A DNA stretch of 64,000 bases. Source: Paraspadella gotoi. Its lineage: Eukaryota > Chaetognatha. Shown here piece after piece: positions 32,222 to 44,816 of this stretch; the first letter of the stretch is position 1; each line of letters begins with the position of its first letter. Where the stretch lies: NCBI GenBank assembly GCA_051294375.1, contig CM119268.1, positions 2,338,232 to 2,402,231 of the forward strand. Direction: 5' to 3'. Position numbers and translations under genes: made by a program. Below the pieces are notes generated by a model that saw only the letters and a list, made by a program, of their open reading frames with translations, did no database searches and had not been told where the DNA came from.

Positions 32222-33055
32222 TAATCATCCAAATCCCCCCGTAGATTAAACTTCCCCCACCCTCCGACACCCACGATTCCAACTCCTAAATCTCACCCAA
32301 TTTTTTTTTCTTCTTCAAGTCCTTTCCTTTTTTTTTTCTGGTTCCAAATTCTCCGCGAGTCGATGCCAATTAAGACGTTGGGGTCAGAACGGGTTGGGTC
32401 GTTTCGAATCCAGACCCGAATCCCGTCACGACTGGCAAATCTAGACTGGCAAAAAAACGACTGGCGGTTCGAGCCGTTCCTACGAGAGACGAATCTAAAA
32501 ATAGACTGGTGTGGACATAACTAGATTTACAAAGCGAGTTGGACTTGCGTATATGTCGTCTCGAGTAACATCTTGGCTGGCATCGTCTCTGGCATCCTGA
32601 CTGACAATGAAACTTGGTTAAAACAGGCGGACAGACAGCGCTCTACTGTATCTTAACCAGCCAAACGTTCTGGCCAACCGTGTGGCGACCTTCCCATAAT
32701 TATCCCTTTTTTTAGTTATGCTCACGTTAACTCGTTCTCTCTCCTATTTAAAAAGTTTAGACTTTTTTATTTTAGTCTCAGCGAAGGAAAAGTAAAAATC
32801 AAATAAAAAGGCGGGAAGAAAAAAAATTTTGAAAAAATCTTTAATATATATATATAAGTATATAGAATATGACATGTCCGTAAGTTCTTCAGTTGTTACG
32901 CAATACGCATGTCTCCCGACATGATGATCTCAGGTTTACTTTTTTTATGTCAGCAACAATTATCAAACAGTTTGCAACAGTTTCTATCGACTGTCACCAG
33001 CGTCAAAAGTTTTCTGCTTCGTTCGCGTATTATTTTTTTTAAAATCCCCTAAGAA
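32222..33055. repeat. Interspersed repeat R, copy 2
   Basis: Matches 27886-28560 and continues farther, through CATGTCTCCCGACATGATGA and GTTTTCTGCTTCGTTCGCG. Confidence 0.85.
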
Positions 33056-33730
33056 CTTGGGGTCAGAACGGGTTGGGGTCTTTTCGAATCACCAGACCCG
33101 AATCCCGTCACGACTGGCAATCTAGACTGGCAAAAAAAAACGACTGGCGGTTCGAGCCGTTCCTCAGAGAGACGAATCTAAAATTAGACTGGTTGAAACA
33201 TAATAGATTTACAAAGCGAGGTATGACTTCGAGTAATATGTTCGTCGTCGAGTAACATCTTGGCTGGCATCGTCCTCTGGCATCCTGACTGACAATGAAA
33301 CTTGGTTAAAACAGGCGGACAGACAGGCTCTACGTATCTTAACAGCCAAACGTTCTGGCCAACCGTGTGGCGACCTTCCATTAATTATCCCTTTTTTTAG
33401 TTATGTCAACGTTAACTCCGTTCTCTTCTCTATTTAAAAAGTTTAGACTTTTTTATTTTAGTCTCAGCGAAGGAAAAGTAAAAATCAAATAAAAAGGCGG
33501 GAAGAAAAAATTTTTGAAAAAAATCTTTAATTATATTATATTAGTATATAGAAATGACATGTCCGTTTAGTTCTTCCTTTTGTTACGCAATAGGCATGTC
33601 TCCCGACATGATGATCTCAGGTTTACTTTTTTTATGTCAAATGTTATCAAAGTCATCTGCAAAAGTCTGTAATCGATCGTCACCAGCGTCAAAAGTTTTC
33701 TGCTCGCTCTCGCGTATTATTCTTTTTTTA
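33056..33730. repeat. Interspersed repeat R, copy 3 (tandem to copy 2)
   Basis: Starts at GGGGTCAGAACGGGTTGGGG, about 679 bases after the same point in copy 2, and runs to the end of the unit. Copies 2 and 3 form a tandem pair with a period near 680. Confidence 0.85.
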
Positions 33731-33905
33731 AATCCCCACCCCTCCCCCACCCAATTGTCCACTCCCCTACAACAGGCCACCCTCCCGCCACCCTACCGCC
33801 ACTCTCCCCCACANNNNNNNNNNNNNNNNNNNNNNNNNTCCCACCCTCCCCCACCCTCTCCACCCTACGCCACCCTCCCCACGCCTACCCCACTCTCCCC
33901 CCCCC
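33731..33905. repeat. CCCTCCCCCACC-type cytosine-rich repeat with 25-base gap
   Basis: Cytosine-rich degenerate units; N at 33814-33838. Confidence 0.8.
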
Positions 33906-34886
33906 CGCCAGTGCTCCGACCTTCCTTTAACCTCCGACGGTTTCCGCTACTATTTTGTTTGTCACGAAGAAAAACGTAAAAAAAAAGATACTTCCCTGGT
34001 CAGTGGATTATGGGTCATTTAATTGGTCGACTAATTGAATAATGGACAGTTTGGTTTAACCTATTGTGTTTGATTTAATGAGTGATAATATAAGTACCGT
34101 CTCGGTCTCCATCTACGTCTTGAAACTTCAAAATTTTTTCAAACATTTACTTTGGGGTAAAAAAATACAAATCTTGATCAAAACTACAAATCCGGTGTAG
34201 AGTGTAGACCCAATTCCCATACGTTTCCCATTCCGCAGGTAAATTTTTTTTCATAATCATTTCTCTCAAATTCGTCATGGGCCGAATTTTGACGCGTAAT
34301 TCCCGAAATCTCGTTAAAAGCCGTCCTCCGCCGTAAATCGAGCGAGATCGAACCTTCGAAGCGACGGCTTTTCTACGATTAACCTCTTTTAGCGAGGACA
34401 TTCGGATGTCGGTGAGGCGGCGGCGGCTGAGGCGGTATTGGCGGCGGTTGGCGGTGGCGGCCGGGCGGCGGCGGCGGCGGCGTGCTGCTGAGGCGTTTAC
34501 GGCGACGGCAAAGGGAAGGGAAACGATAGTGAGTGTTCAAAAGGGGACCAACCCCTTTGGGTAATCTGGCAATTGTTTAATTAGCTCAGTTAGCTGGCTA
34601 CCAAACTAACACACTCCGAAATAATTAGTAATAAACGCGTGGATGATCGACTTTTAGTTGGGCTTAAATAATAAATATTGACTATAAATATCCAGAATTA
34701 CCTAATTAAAATGTACTATAACCGAGGAACTGAAAATATTCGACCTCACTTATTATTCTCAGTTGATAATTGAATGATAAAACAAATGAGTCAGATGAAA
34801 CTTTTACGACCTTCAAATGTACTTCACTACCCGAAAGCGTTTTTGTCGAGAAATTCCGATCGGAAGCGGAACCATGTTCGCGAGAG

Positions 34887-34954
<68 letters not shown>

Positions 34955-36182
34955 AGAGAGAAATGAACGAGATGATCGCGAAGACAATAGGAGGTAAGGA
35001 GAAACAGTGAGCAGAGCACTTGCTATGCAGCAACCGCAGCCAGTTTAAAATCTATCCGTGACAAAGGCTGGCGTATCGCAAAGAGACAAAGTAGGACTCG
35101 ATAGACGACGAGAAGAGGAGAGGAGCGAGGGGAGGGAGTAAGTAGCTCCCTTCGGCAAGACGCTAGAACGACCCGCCAGACCTGCGAGGCGGCGTAGCGA
35201 CGACGAAAAATGCGCGGCCGCAGGCACGAGTCACACGCAGACGTGTTCAGACTGAGAGAGAAGAGAGAATGATCGAGACGAGAGAGAAGGAGAGAGAGAA
35301 TGCAGAGAGAGAGGTAGAGAAAAGAGACGGAGGAAACAACCGAAGGGAAAAAGATAAAAAAGCGTTCTTCAAGCGGAAGCGGCCGGCGGCTGCGAAACAA
35401 ACAACAGAAAGAACATGAAAAATCAGTCGAAAAAAAAAGAAAAGAAAAAAAAGCGATTAAAAATAAAACAACGAGAGAGAACAGTCGACGAAGAAAAAAA
35501 CAAGTTTGTTGAGGCAGAAACAATGGTCGAGAGAGTAGCTATTGTGCATACCGACTGATAATTAATTAATTAACTTTAGTATTAATTATTATTTGAATAA
35601 TAGATTAATTAATTAATTAATAGATTAATTTAAGTTATTAATTAATAGATTAATTATTAATTATATTCAGCTTGTCCATCATCGATGTTCCTTAAAATTG
35701 AGTCAGGACAGTGTTTAAATGTTTTTTTGTACATTTTATCAAAAACAAACAAATATCCTCTATTATCGAGCCAGGCGGGCAAAGCCCGTCCTGTCTAGAT
35801 TCTTTTTATTCTGGTTTAGCTTTCGGTCTCGCTTTTTTGCAGATCATGGCTCTCTCTGAAAAGTGTGATATCATAGGAGTTGAATTTTCAATATGGCTTC
35901 TAATCATCAAGATCCTTTTAAGAATTCTCATGTTCATATCCAATATTTGGTAATTTGTTTATGGTTTATTTACAAAACAAAAAACGTTTAATTAATATGT
36001 CGCTTCTCTCTCTCTCTCGTCTATTTTCTCTCGTCACTGCTTTCTCTCTTTTAAAAACGAGTTCGGCTTCTGCAGCGTCTGGTCCAGCTTCTTTCTCTCT
36101 CTCTCTCTCTCTCTCTTCATCTTTTTTTTTTTACAAAAATTTTTTAAGATATAATAGGGGTTTCACTAATGTAAAAATACGA

Positions 36183-36254
36183 TGCCGCGAACAGGGGGCG
36201 CGAACCGGGTCCTTGGGTTAGAGCAATGTAGCTCACGCTAACGTGGCGGTCGCC
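36183..36254 (-). other. tRNA-like remnant (SINE head), copy 1
   Basis: On the minus strand the order GCCACGTTAGCGTGAGC, CTCTAACCCAAGGACC, GGTTCGCGCC resembles tRNA A box, anticodon arm and B box. The stems do not all pair, so it is not a functional tRNA gene. Confidence 0.35.
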
Positions 36255-36783
36255 ATAAGTCTGCTGATTCTTTAAACGAGTAAAGGGTGCTGTAGATTGC
36301 TTCTCTCTCTCTCTCTCTCTCTTTAGATTAATTATATACGGCTCTTTCTCTTTCTCTTTTCTCACTCTGCAGCGGCTCGCTTCTCTCTCCTCTATCAGCC
36401 TCTTTTTCTCTCTGTCTCTCTGTCTCTCTGTTGGTGTCTGTTCCTGCTCCCTTCCACATCTTGCTAGTCTCGGTTATTGTTGAAATCTCGGGATCTTTTT
36501 TTTTTCCATAAGACTGTTATAAATTTAACCTACGCGTGTTGTGGCGGGAGTTGCCAAGACCTGTAGTTGAATGCTACGGCAAGCTGTACCAGTGGACTTG
36601 ATTTGGTTTGTGCCTTCGACCTTTATCTTTTAGTACTTTTATTGGAGGAGCTAGCCTCTTTTTTATTTGTTCTGTCCTTTTCCGCCATATTGTTTTTGTT
36701 ATTACGCCTTTTCCATAACAAAAGCGTTCCCCCATATTTCTTGCATCCGAGATTTTCCGTGGGATTTATATTTCGTTTCTTTA

Positions 36784-36814
<31 letters not shown>

Positions 36815-37429
36815 TCTTTCTCCCTCTCTCTTTCTCCCTCTCTCCTCTTCTCTCCTACTCTCTCTCCTCCTTTCGCATTCATACACGCGACAGGGATGAT
36901 AGCTGTTGGATTTGGTGTTTTGACTATCATCGCTTATCACAAAATAATGACAATCATCGAATCAAATGAAACTAACAACTCGCAATCACATTGAATAAGA
37001 CTACATCTACGCAGTGAATGACTATTCATCGGCATCAATAATTGGTTATCATCGAAATCAATAATTCCAATTCCTATTAATCAAAAATTACTATTGACAA
37101 CAATTGAATGCAATAGTATTACCGTCAGATCAATTACTAGTACATCCAAGCAATTCGTTATCGCATGCATGATCATTCGTTTTTTGTTCCGCCGGTTTTT
37201 TCTCAGTTAATGTTCTATGAATAGTTGGGGGCTCTGCGCTCGATCTTGATCTTTTAAGATTTTTTTTCATTTTATGTCTCCTTCTCTCTCTCTCTCTCTC
37301 TCTCACTCTACTCCTGCTCTCTCTCTCTCTCTTCTCCTCCTCTTCTTTTTTATCAATAGCGACGCATCCTTATTGCCTTTTAAGATTTTTTATTAAACTT
37401 CATCACGATTTTGCTGCATTTTTTTAACT

Positions 37430-38450
37430 TGCATCATTTTTTTTTCAACTTGATCCGTTTCAAAACTTTTATATTAGCTTCTTCACTCACTTTTCCTACC
37501 GCCTCAACCCAAATTTTTCCACATTTCTTTTCAATCTATCATGGGTTAAAAATAAATAAAAGATCTCAAAGTAAATGTGACATCATATTTTTTCATTTTA
37601 AACTCATTTCCACTGGTACGTTTCCCACTGAAACTTTATATCAAGCTTCGTCATTACGTTTCCTACCCACACACAAAATTTCAACTCAATCTATCCATCC
37701 AATTATGATTAATTGGGAGTATTTGATTGGTTCTAAAATAAGGTAAAAGATTTTAGTAATTCGACTTATGTTTTTTCCTATTTACAATTTCCACTGCACA
37801 CGATCCATCGAAATTTTATATCAGCTTTATCACACACTTCACCCACCACAAAATTTAATTCAAATTCCAACAGTCCAATCACGAGGTTATTGGAGCTTTT
37901 TGCTAAGTGGACGGATATAGGACGGACTTGAGTGACTAATTAATTAATTATTGATTATTTATTTACTAATGATGTTAAATTAACGTGATTAACTATGTTG
38001 ATTATTAATACATTTTCCTGGGCATACATTTAATATAAAAGAAAAGAACATAAAGTCAAAAGGTTTTTGATAGAGTGTACTCGGGGTTGATGGTCTTGTT
38101 TGTAAGATGTCTGGATGCTTGATCTGGTCGAGCTGGCTTGGAAAGACTATTAGGCCATCGGAAACTATGTGTTCCATCTCGATAACTTGATCACTTTCAA
38201 TGATCAGCACACTTGTCCCTACCCAGCAGTATACAAAAATTCCAGGTCACAGCCCACCACTCATGAGCCAATGGTTGTCAAAATAGTGAATATATTTTTT
38301 TTGTTTTTTTCCATTTAAACTCATTTCCACCGGACGGATTCCATCGAACTTAATATCAGCTCATCACACACTTACCTAATCCACCCGAGAATATTTCATT
38401 TAAATCATTCATCCAACTCACGAGTAATTGGGGTTTTTGCTAAGGTGGGA
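37430..38450. repeat. Degenerate 150-180 base tandem units within duplication unit 1
   Basis: Units share ACTCATTTCCAC, CATCGAAACTTTATATCAGC, CACACAAAATTTCAATTCAA and ACGAGTTATTGGAGTTTTTG-like words. About four units; the matching units in copy 2 lie at 42850-43890. Confidence 0.65.
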
Positions 38451-39051
38451 CGGACGGACCGGCACGGACGGCATGAAGGTGACGGTACAGACAAGACAGG
38501 ACGTGAGGACATCATTTTTTTTGCAAATTTATCAAATTCGATGTTCTTGACATGATATAAGTGTGTCCCGACAATATTGAGGGGGCGGACCGACGGTCCG
38601 AAAAAGGATTTATAAAAAATGAGTTTATAGAGTCGGGAATCTGGCCTGATATAAGCAGAGATCCGATAACAGAGAAAAAAAAAAGGGGAAAATGAGCGAC
38701 GAAGGACAGAAAAGAAGAGAAAATGAAAAAAAAAGGGAACGAAGACGAAACAGGAAAATATCAAGGACTTTTTAAGTATCTGTTTTGTAATGTGCTTTCG
38801 GAATTTGTTTTCTCTTTCTGTTCTTGAGCTCTTCCAAGCCGGACGTTTAAACGTGGCCTCTTTAAAGCTTTTTTCGATTTAAGAAATTGTCGTTATATTA
38901 ACTACAATTTAGGATTTAGCGTTTAAGATTACTGATTTGAAAATATCTTAAAAATTTCCGACTTATGACATCCATTTTAAACATCCAAAATAAATTCCAT
39001 TACCGATTTTAACCCTCCCGGTCACAGATGACGACGGATACGAACGCCTCC

Positions 39052-42000
39052 GCCAGTGCTCCGACCTTCCTTTAACCTCCGACGGTTTTTCCGCTACTAT
39101 TTTGTTGTCACGAAGAAAAACGTAAAAAAAAATACTTCCCTGGTCATGGGATTATGGGTCATTTATGGTCGACTAATTGAATAATGGACAGTTTGGTTAA
39201 CCTATTGTTTGATTTAATGAGTGATAATATAAGTACCGTCTCGGTCTCCATCTACGTCTTGAAACTTCAAAATTTTTCAAACATTTACTTTGGGGTAAAA
39301 AATACAAATCTTGATCAAAACTACAAATCCGGTTGTAGAGTGTAGACCCAATTCCCATACGTTTTCCATCAAGCAGTAAATTTTTTTTCATAATCATTCT
39401 CTCAAATCTCGTCATGGCCGATTTTGACCGTAATTCCCGAATCTCGTTAAAGCCGTTCCTCGCCGTAAATCGAGCGAATCGAACCTTCGAAGCGACGCTT
39501 TTCTACGATTAACCTCTTTTAGCGAGACATTCGGATGTCGGTGACGGCGGCGGCGGCTGAGGCGGTATTGGCGGCGGTTGGCGGTGGCGGCGGCGGCGGC
39601 GGCGGCTGCTGCTGAGGCGGTTACGGCGACGGCAAAGGGAAGGAAACGTATAGTGTTCAAAAAGGGACCAACCCCTTTGGGTAATCTGGCAATTGTTTAA
39701 TTAGCTCAGTTAGCTGGCTACCAACTAACACACTCCGAAATATTTAGTAAAACGCGTGGTGATCGAACTTTTGTTGGGCTTAAATATAAATATTGACTAT
39801 AAATATCCAAATACCTAATTAAAATGTACTATAACCAGGAACTGAAATGATCGACCTCACTTATTCTCAGTTGATATTGAATGATAAACTAAATGAGTCA
39901 ATGAACTTTTACTGACCTTCAAATGCACCTTCACTACCCGAAAGCGTTTTTGTCGAGAAATTCAGATCGCAAGCGGAAGCCATGTTTCGCGAGAGACGAG
40001 ATGACAGAAAGAGATGAGAGAGAGAGACGATCGGGGCGTCTGTCGAGGGGGATCACGACGAGATGACCTGACTACCAGCACCAAGATCGAATCTACCTGT
40101 TCTTGGCCGAAAGAGGAGAGAGATGTGAGAGGAAGAAATGGACTGTGGAGCATGTCAATGAGTCCGAAACTGAACGACCGATGACTATCGCCCGAAGATC
40201 AACTACAGGAGCTGTGAGAGGAGAGAGAGTAACAGTGAGCAACAGCAGGCAACTTTGCTCTCATGCCAGCAAACAACAGCACGTCCAGTTTAAAATCTAT
40301 CACGTGGACCGAAAAGGGGCTGATTTGCGTGACGCAAGACGCGAGACGAGAGAGTTAAGGAACTACTCGAATAGACGAGACCGAGACGAGAGAGAAGAAG
40401 ACGAGAGCAGAGGAAGACGAGGGAGGGGAAGATAAGTAGGCTCCACTATCCCGGCATACAGAACTACACGCTTCAAAAGCAAGCGGACCACAGCCCCAGC
40501 CCCGACACCCTGACGAGGAAGACATGGGCAGGTAATGACGACTCGACGAGAAAAATCGCGCGGCCGCCGAGGGCACGATAGTCAGCACGGGCATATCGTC
40601 TTGTTTCACGACTTGAGGAGTGAAGAAAATCATCGCTGACGAGAGAGAGGAGAGACGACAATGCAGAGAGAGGGTGACAAAAAACGGGGAAACAACCGAA
40701 GGGTAAAGAAGATAAAAAAGCCTCCGTTCTCTCAAAGCGGAAGCGCCCGGCTGCCGAAACAAACATACAGGAAAGAGATCGAAAAATCAGTCGTAAAAAA
40801 AATAGCGACAAAGAAAAAAAAGCGCACTTACAAAATAACAAGCACGACGAGAGAAACAGTCGACGAAGAAAAAAACAAGTTTTTGACGGCAAACAATGTT
40901 CGAGAGAGTAGCTATCATTGTGCACCATCCCACCTTCACGATAATTAATTAATTAACTTTAGTATTAATTATTATTTGAATAATAGATTAATTAATTAAT
41001 TAATATGTATTTTTATTTAATAATTAAATGTATAATAAATTAATTAGTAAATTAATTATAATTAAATATGTATATTCAGCTTGTCCATCATCGATGTTCC
41101 TTAAAATGATCAGGACAGTGGTTTAAATGTTTTTTGTTACATTTTATCAAAAACAAACAAATCATCCTCTATTATCGAGCAGGGCGGGCAAAGCCCGTCC
41201 TGTCTAGATCTTTTTTTTTCTGGTTAAGCTTTCGGTCTCGCTTTTTTGCAGATCATGCTCTTCTGAAAAGTGTGATATCATAGGAGTTGAATTTTCAATA
41301 TGGCTTCTAATCATCAAGATCTTTTAAAATTCTCATGTTTCATATCAATATTTGGTATTATTGTTTATGGTTTATTTACAAACAAAAAACGTTTTAAGTT
41401 AATATGTCGCTTCTCTCTTCTCTCGATCTATTTTCTCCGTCAGCTGCTCTCTTCTCTAAAAACGAGTTTCCGGCTTCTGCAGCGTCTGGTCCGCTTCTTT
41501 TTCTCTCCTCTCTCTCTCTCTCTATTTTTTTTTTTTTACAAAAAATTTTTTAGATATATCATGGGGTTCACTAATGTAAAATAACGATGCCGCGAACAGG
41601 GCGCGAACCCGGGTCCTTTGGGTTAGAGCAATGTAGCTCACGCTACGTGCGGTCGCCATAAGTACCTGCTGATTCTTTAACGAGTAAAGGGTGCTGTAGA
41701 TTGCTTCTTCCTCTCTCTCTCTCTCTTTAGATTAATTATATACGCTCCTTTCTCTTTCCTCTTTTCTCACTGCAGCGGCTGTCTCTCTCTCCTCTATCGC
41801 TCTTTTTCTCTCTGTCTCTCTTGTCTCTCTGTGTGGTGTCTGTTCCCTATCTGCTTCCGACATCTTTGCGTGATCGTTCATGTTCTTTTGAAAAATTCTG
41901 GGATTATTTTTTTCTCTTTTTTTCTATTTATAAGAACTTTTTTTTAATTATGCCAATCATTACGCCTGTGTATCGTCGGAGCCGGATTAGCCAAAATGCC

Positions 42001-44470
42001 GCATAAGTTGAATCTCGGCTCAAACGGCCGGGATACCGAAACGAATTTGGATTTCGTTGTACGACCTGAATTTATCTTTCGTACTTTCTATTCTTCGTCG
42101 AGTCTGCTACCTCTTTTGCTTCATTTCTTTTCTTTCCTCTCTCTTTCTTTCTCGCCCTCCTATTGATTTTATTCTCTCTCGTTTTTTTCATCCGCATGTT
42201 GTTTAATCAGTACTATCAGCTTACCTCCACCATGATACATTCATCGAGATTATTCCTGAGATAATTATCATTTCGTTTCTATTCACTGAAATGACCTATC
42301 TTCTCCTCATCCCTCTCTTCTCCTCTTTGCCTGAGTCTTTCCTCTCACTCGTCATCAATATTTGATCATCATACAACGAACAGGATAATAGCGTTGCCAG
42401 ATTCCTATGTTTTTTGACTAGTCGCATAAAATATATATACATCATCGAATTCAATGACTCAACAATACTGCTACACTGAACTGCCATCGGACTAACAACG
42501 GCATCATATGGTCATCGTACAGTAATCCAGTTATAATCATGAAACATTGTGCAATATACTCGATTTACTAGTATCACATTCTTTCGCCTGCATCCGTTTT
42601 GTTCGCCGTTTTTCAGTTAATGCTTGCTATGATAGTTGGGGCTCTGGCCTCGAGTCTTGAGTCTTTATAAGATTTTTTTTATTTTATGTCTCCTTCTCTC
42701 TCTCTCTTCTCGCTCTCACTCAGCTGCCTCTCTCATCTCTCTTTCCTCTCCTCATCTCTTTTTATGCAATAGCGACGCCATCCTTATTGCTTTTTAAGAT
42801 TTATTACTTCGTTAAACTGACAATTTTGTTCAACGTTGCTGCATTTTTTAACTTGCATCATTTTTTTTTCAACTTGATTCCGTGTCAGAAACGTTTTATA
42901 TCTTAGCTTCTTCACTCACTTTTTTTCCTAACCGCCTTAACCCAACAAATTTTCAATTTCCTCAATCTATATAGGCGTTAAAAATAAATAAAAGATCAAG
43001 TCAAATGTGAGCTCATATTTTTCATATTTAAACTCATTGTCCACTGGTACGCTTCCCAACTGAAACTTTATATCAACTTCGTCATTACGTTTTCCTAACC
43101 CACACACAAAATTTCAACTCAATCTTATCCATCCAATTATGATTAATTGGAGTATTATTGGTTAAAATAAGGTAAAAAGATTTTAGTAATTCGACTTATG
43201 TTTTTCCTCCATTTAAACAATTTCCACTCACCACGAGTCCATCGAAATTTTATATCCAGCTTTATCACACACTGTCTACCACACACACAAAATTTAATTC
43301 CAAATCCAACGCCAATCACGAGGTTATTGGAGCTTTTTGCTAAGTGGACGCGATATAGGACGGACTTGATGACTAATTAAATTAATTATTGATTATTTAT
43401 TTACTAATGATGTTAAATTAACGTGTTAATATGTTGATTATTAATACATGTTCCTGAGAGATACATTAATATAAAAGAAAAGAAGCATAATCAATAGGTA
43501 ATACCAGTTTTGTATTATGGGGTGTCTTCGTGTTTTCGATCGTATGTTTAAATGCTGACCATGGCCAGTGCTGTCCAGGGACCTCTCGGAAGAGACTATT
43601 GGCCAGGATCGTGAAAGCTGTGTTTTCTCGTTCAATCACACACATATCTGTCTACCCACATGTGAACAAAAATTCCAGGTCAACAGCCCCACCACTCATG
43701 AGCCAATGGTTCAAATAGTGAATAATATTTTTTTTGTTTTTTTCCATTTAAACTCATTTCCACCGGACGATTCCATCGAAACTTAATATCCAGCTTCAAT
43801 CAACACACTTACCTATCCCACACAAATAAATTTCATTTAAATCCATTCATTCCAACTCACGAGTAATTGGTGTTTTTGCTAAGGTGGGACGGACGGACCG
43901 GTCATACGGCACGCAGCACACGGCGACGTGTACAGACAGACGAGGACGTGACGACATCATTTTTTATTGGCATAATTTATCAAATTCGATGTTCTTTGAC
44001 AGATTATAAGTGTAGTGCCGACAATATTAGAGGGGGCGGACCGACGGCCGAAAAAGGATTATAAAAAATGAGTTATAGAGTCGGGAATCTGCCTGAATAA
44101 GCAAGATCCGACTAAAAAAGAAAAAAAAAAGGGAAATGAGCGACGAAGGACGAAAAGAGAGGAAAATGAAAAAAAAAGGGAAACGAAGACGAAACAGGAA
44201 AATATCAAGACTTTTTTTAAGTATTGTTTTGTAATGTGTTTCGAATTTTTGTTTTCTCTTTTCGTTTTGAGCTCTTCAAGCGGACGTTAAACGTGGCCTC
44301 TTTAAACTTTTTTCGATTTAAAAATTGTCGTTATATTAACTACAATTTAGGATTTAGCGTTTTAAGATTACTGAATTGAAAATATCTTAAAATTTCCGAC
44401 ATGACATAGTTTTAAACATCCAAAATAAATTCAATCGATTTTAATCCCACGATGACGACGGATACGAACG
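39052..44470. repeat. Direct duplication, unit 2 (about 5.4 kb)
   Basis: Second copy of the block at 33908-39045. It differs by many small indels and by larger changes: no long GA array where unit 1 has one at 34890-34965, and about 200 extra bases near 39990-40210. Confidence 0.88.
41588..41658 (-). other. tRNA-like remnant (SINE head), copy 2
   Basis: Second copy in duplication unit 2, with GGACCCGGGTTCGCGCCC as the B-box region. The T stem pairs four of five positions; the acceptor stem does not close properly. Confidence 0.35.
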
Positions 44471-44755
44471 AGATCTAAATTCTCGATTTACCGTCAACAA
44501 CAAAACCGAAAACAAAAACGACAAAAAACAAAACAAAAATAAAAAGTAAAAAAAGAAAACAAAAGACTGGCGCGATCTTTTGTTTATTCGCCAGATAACG
44601 AACAGTGGCGAACCCTAACGACACCGTGTGCCTCCGCTCTAGAAATCTAGAAATTCAATCAATTCGGAGAAGATAGTAGCTAATTGGATATATATATAAA
44701 AAAACACAATAATTAGAAATAGCTAGAAAGAAAATTATAATATTTTCTCTTCAAA

Positions 44756-44816
44756 ATGGACGTGACGGGTACGAGGTACGACGGACCGATGAAGGATCGT
44801 CGAATGCACGGGAAGG
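44756..44816 (+). CDS. MORN5: MORN5 exon 1
   Basis: ATG in the context TTCAAAATGG. Encodes MDVTGTRYDGPMKDRRMHGK and the first base of a Gly codon; donor AAGG|GTGAGC. The start is chosen because MORN5 proteins begin with the same motif. Confidence 0.82.

Larger units (their letters stand above)
33908..39045. repeat. Direct duplication, unit 1 (about 5.1 kb)
   Basis: Starts CAGTGCTCCGACCTTCCTTT and ends near GACGACGGATACGAACG. Unit 2 follows immediately. Landmarks in the same order in both: GGCGGCGG run, TTAATTAGCTCAGTTAGCTG, TTAATTAA runs, AGGCGGGCAAAGCCCGTCCT hairpin, tRNA-like remnant, CT arrays, four degenerate 150-180 base units. No gene is recognised inside. Confidence 0.88.

Noticed and set aside
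34565-34615. TTAATTAGCTCAGTTAGCTGGC resembling a tRNA A box (also at 39696)
   Set aside because: No B box follows at the proper distance.
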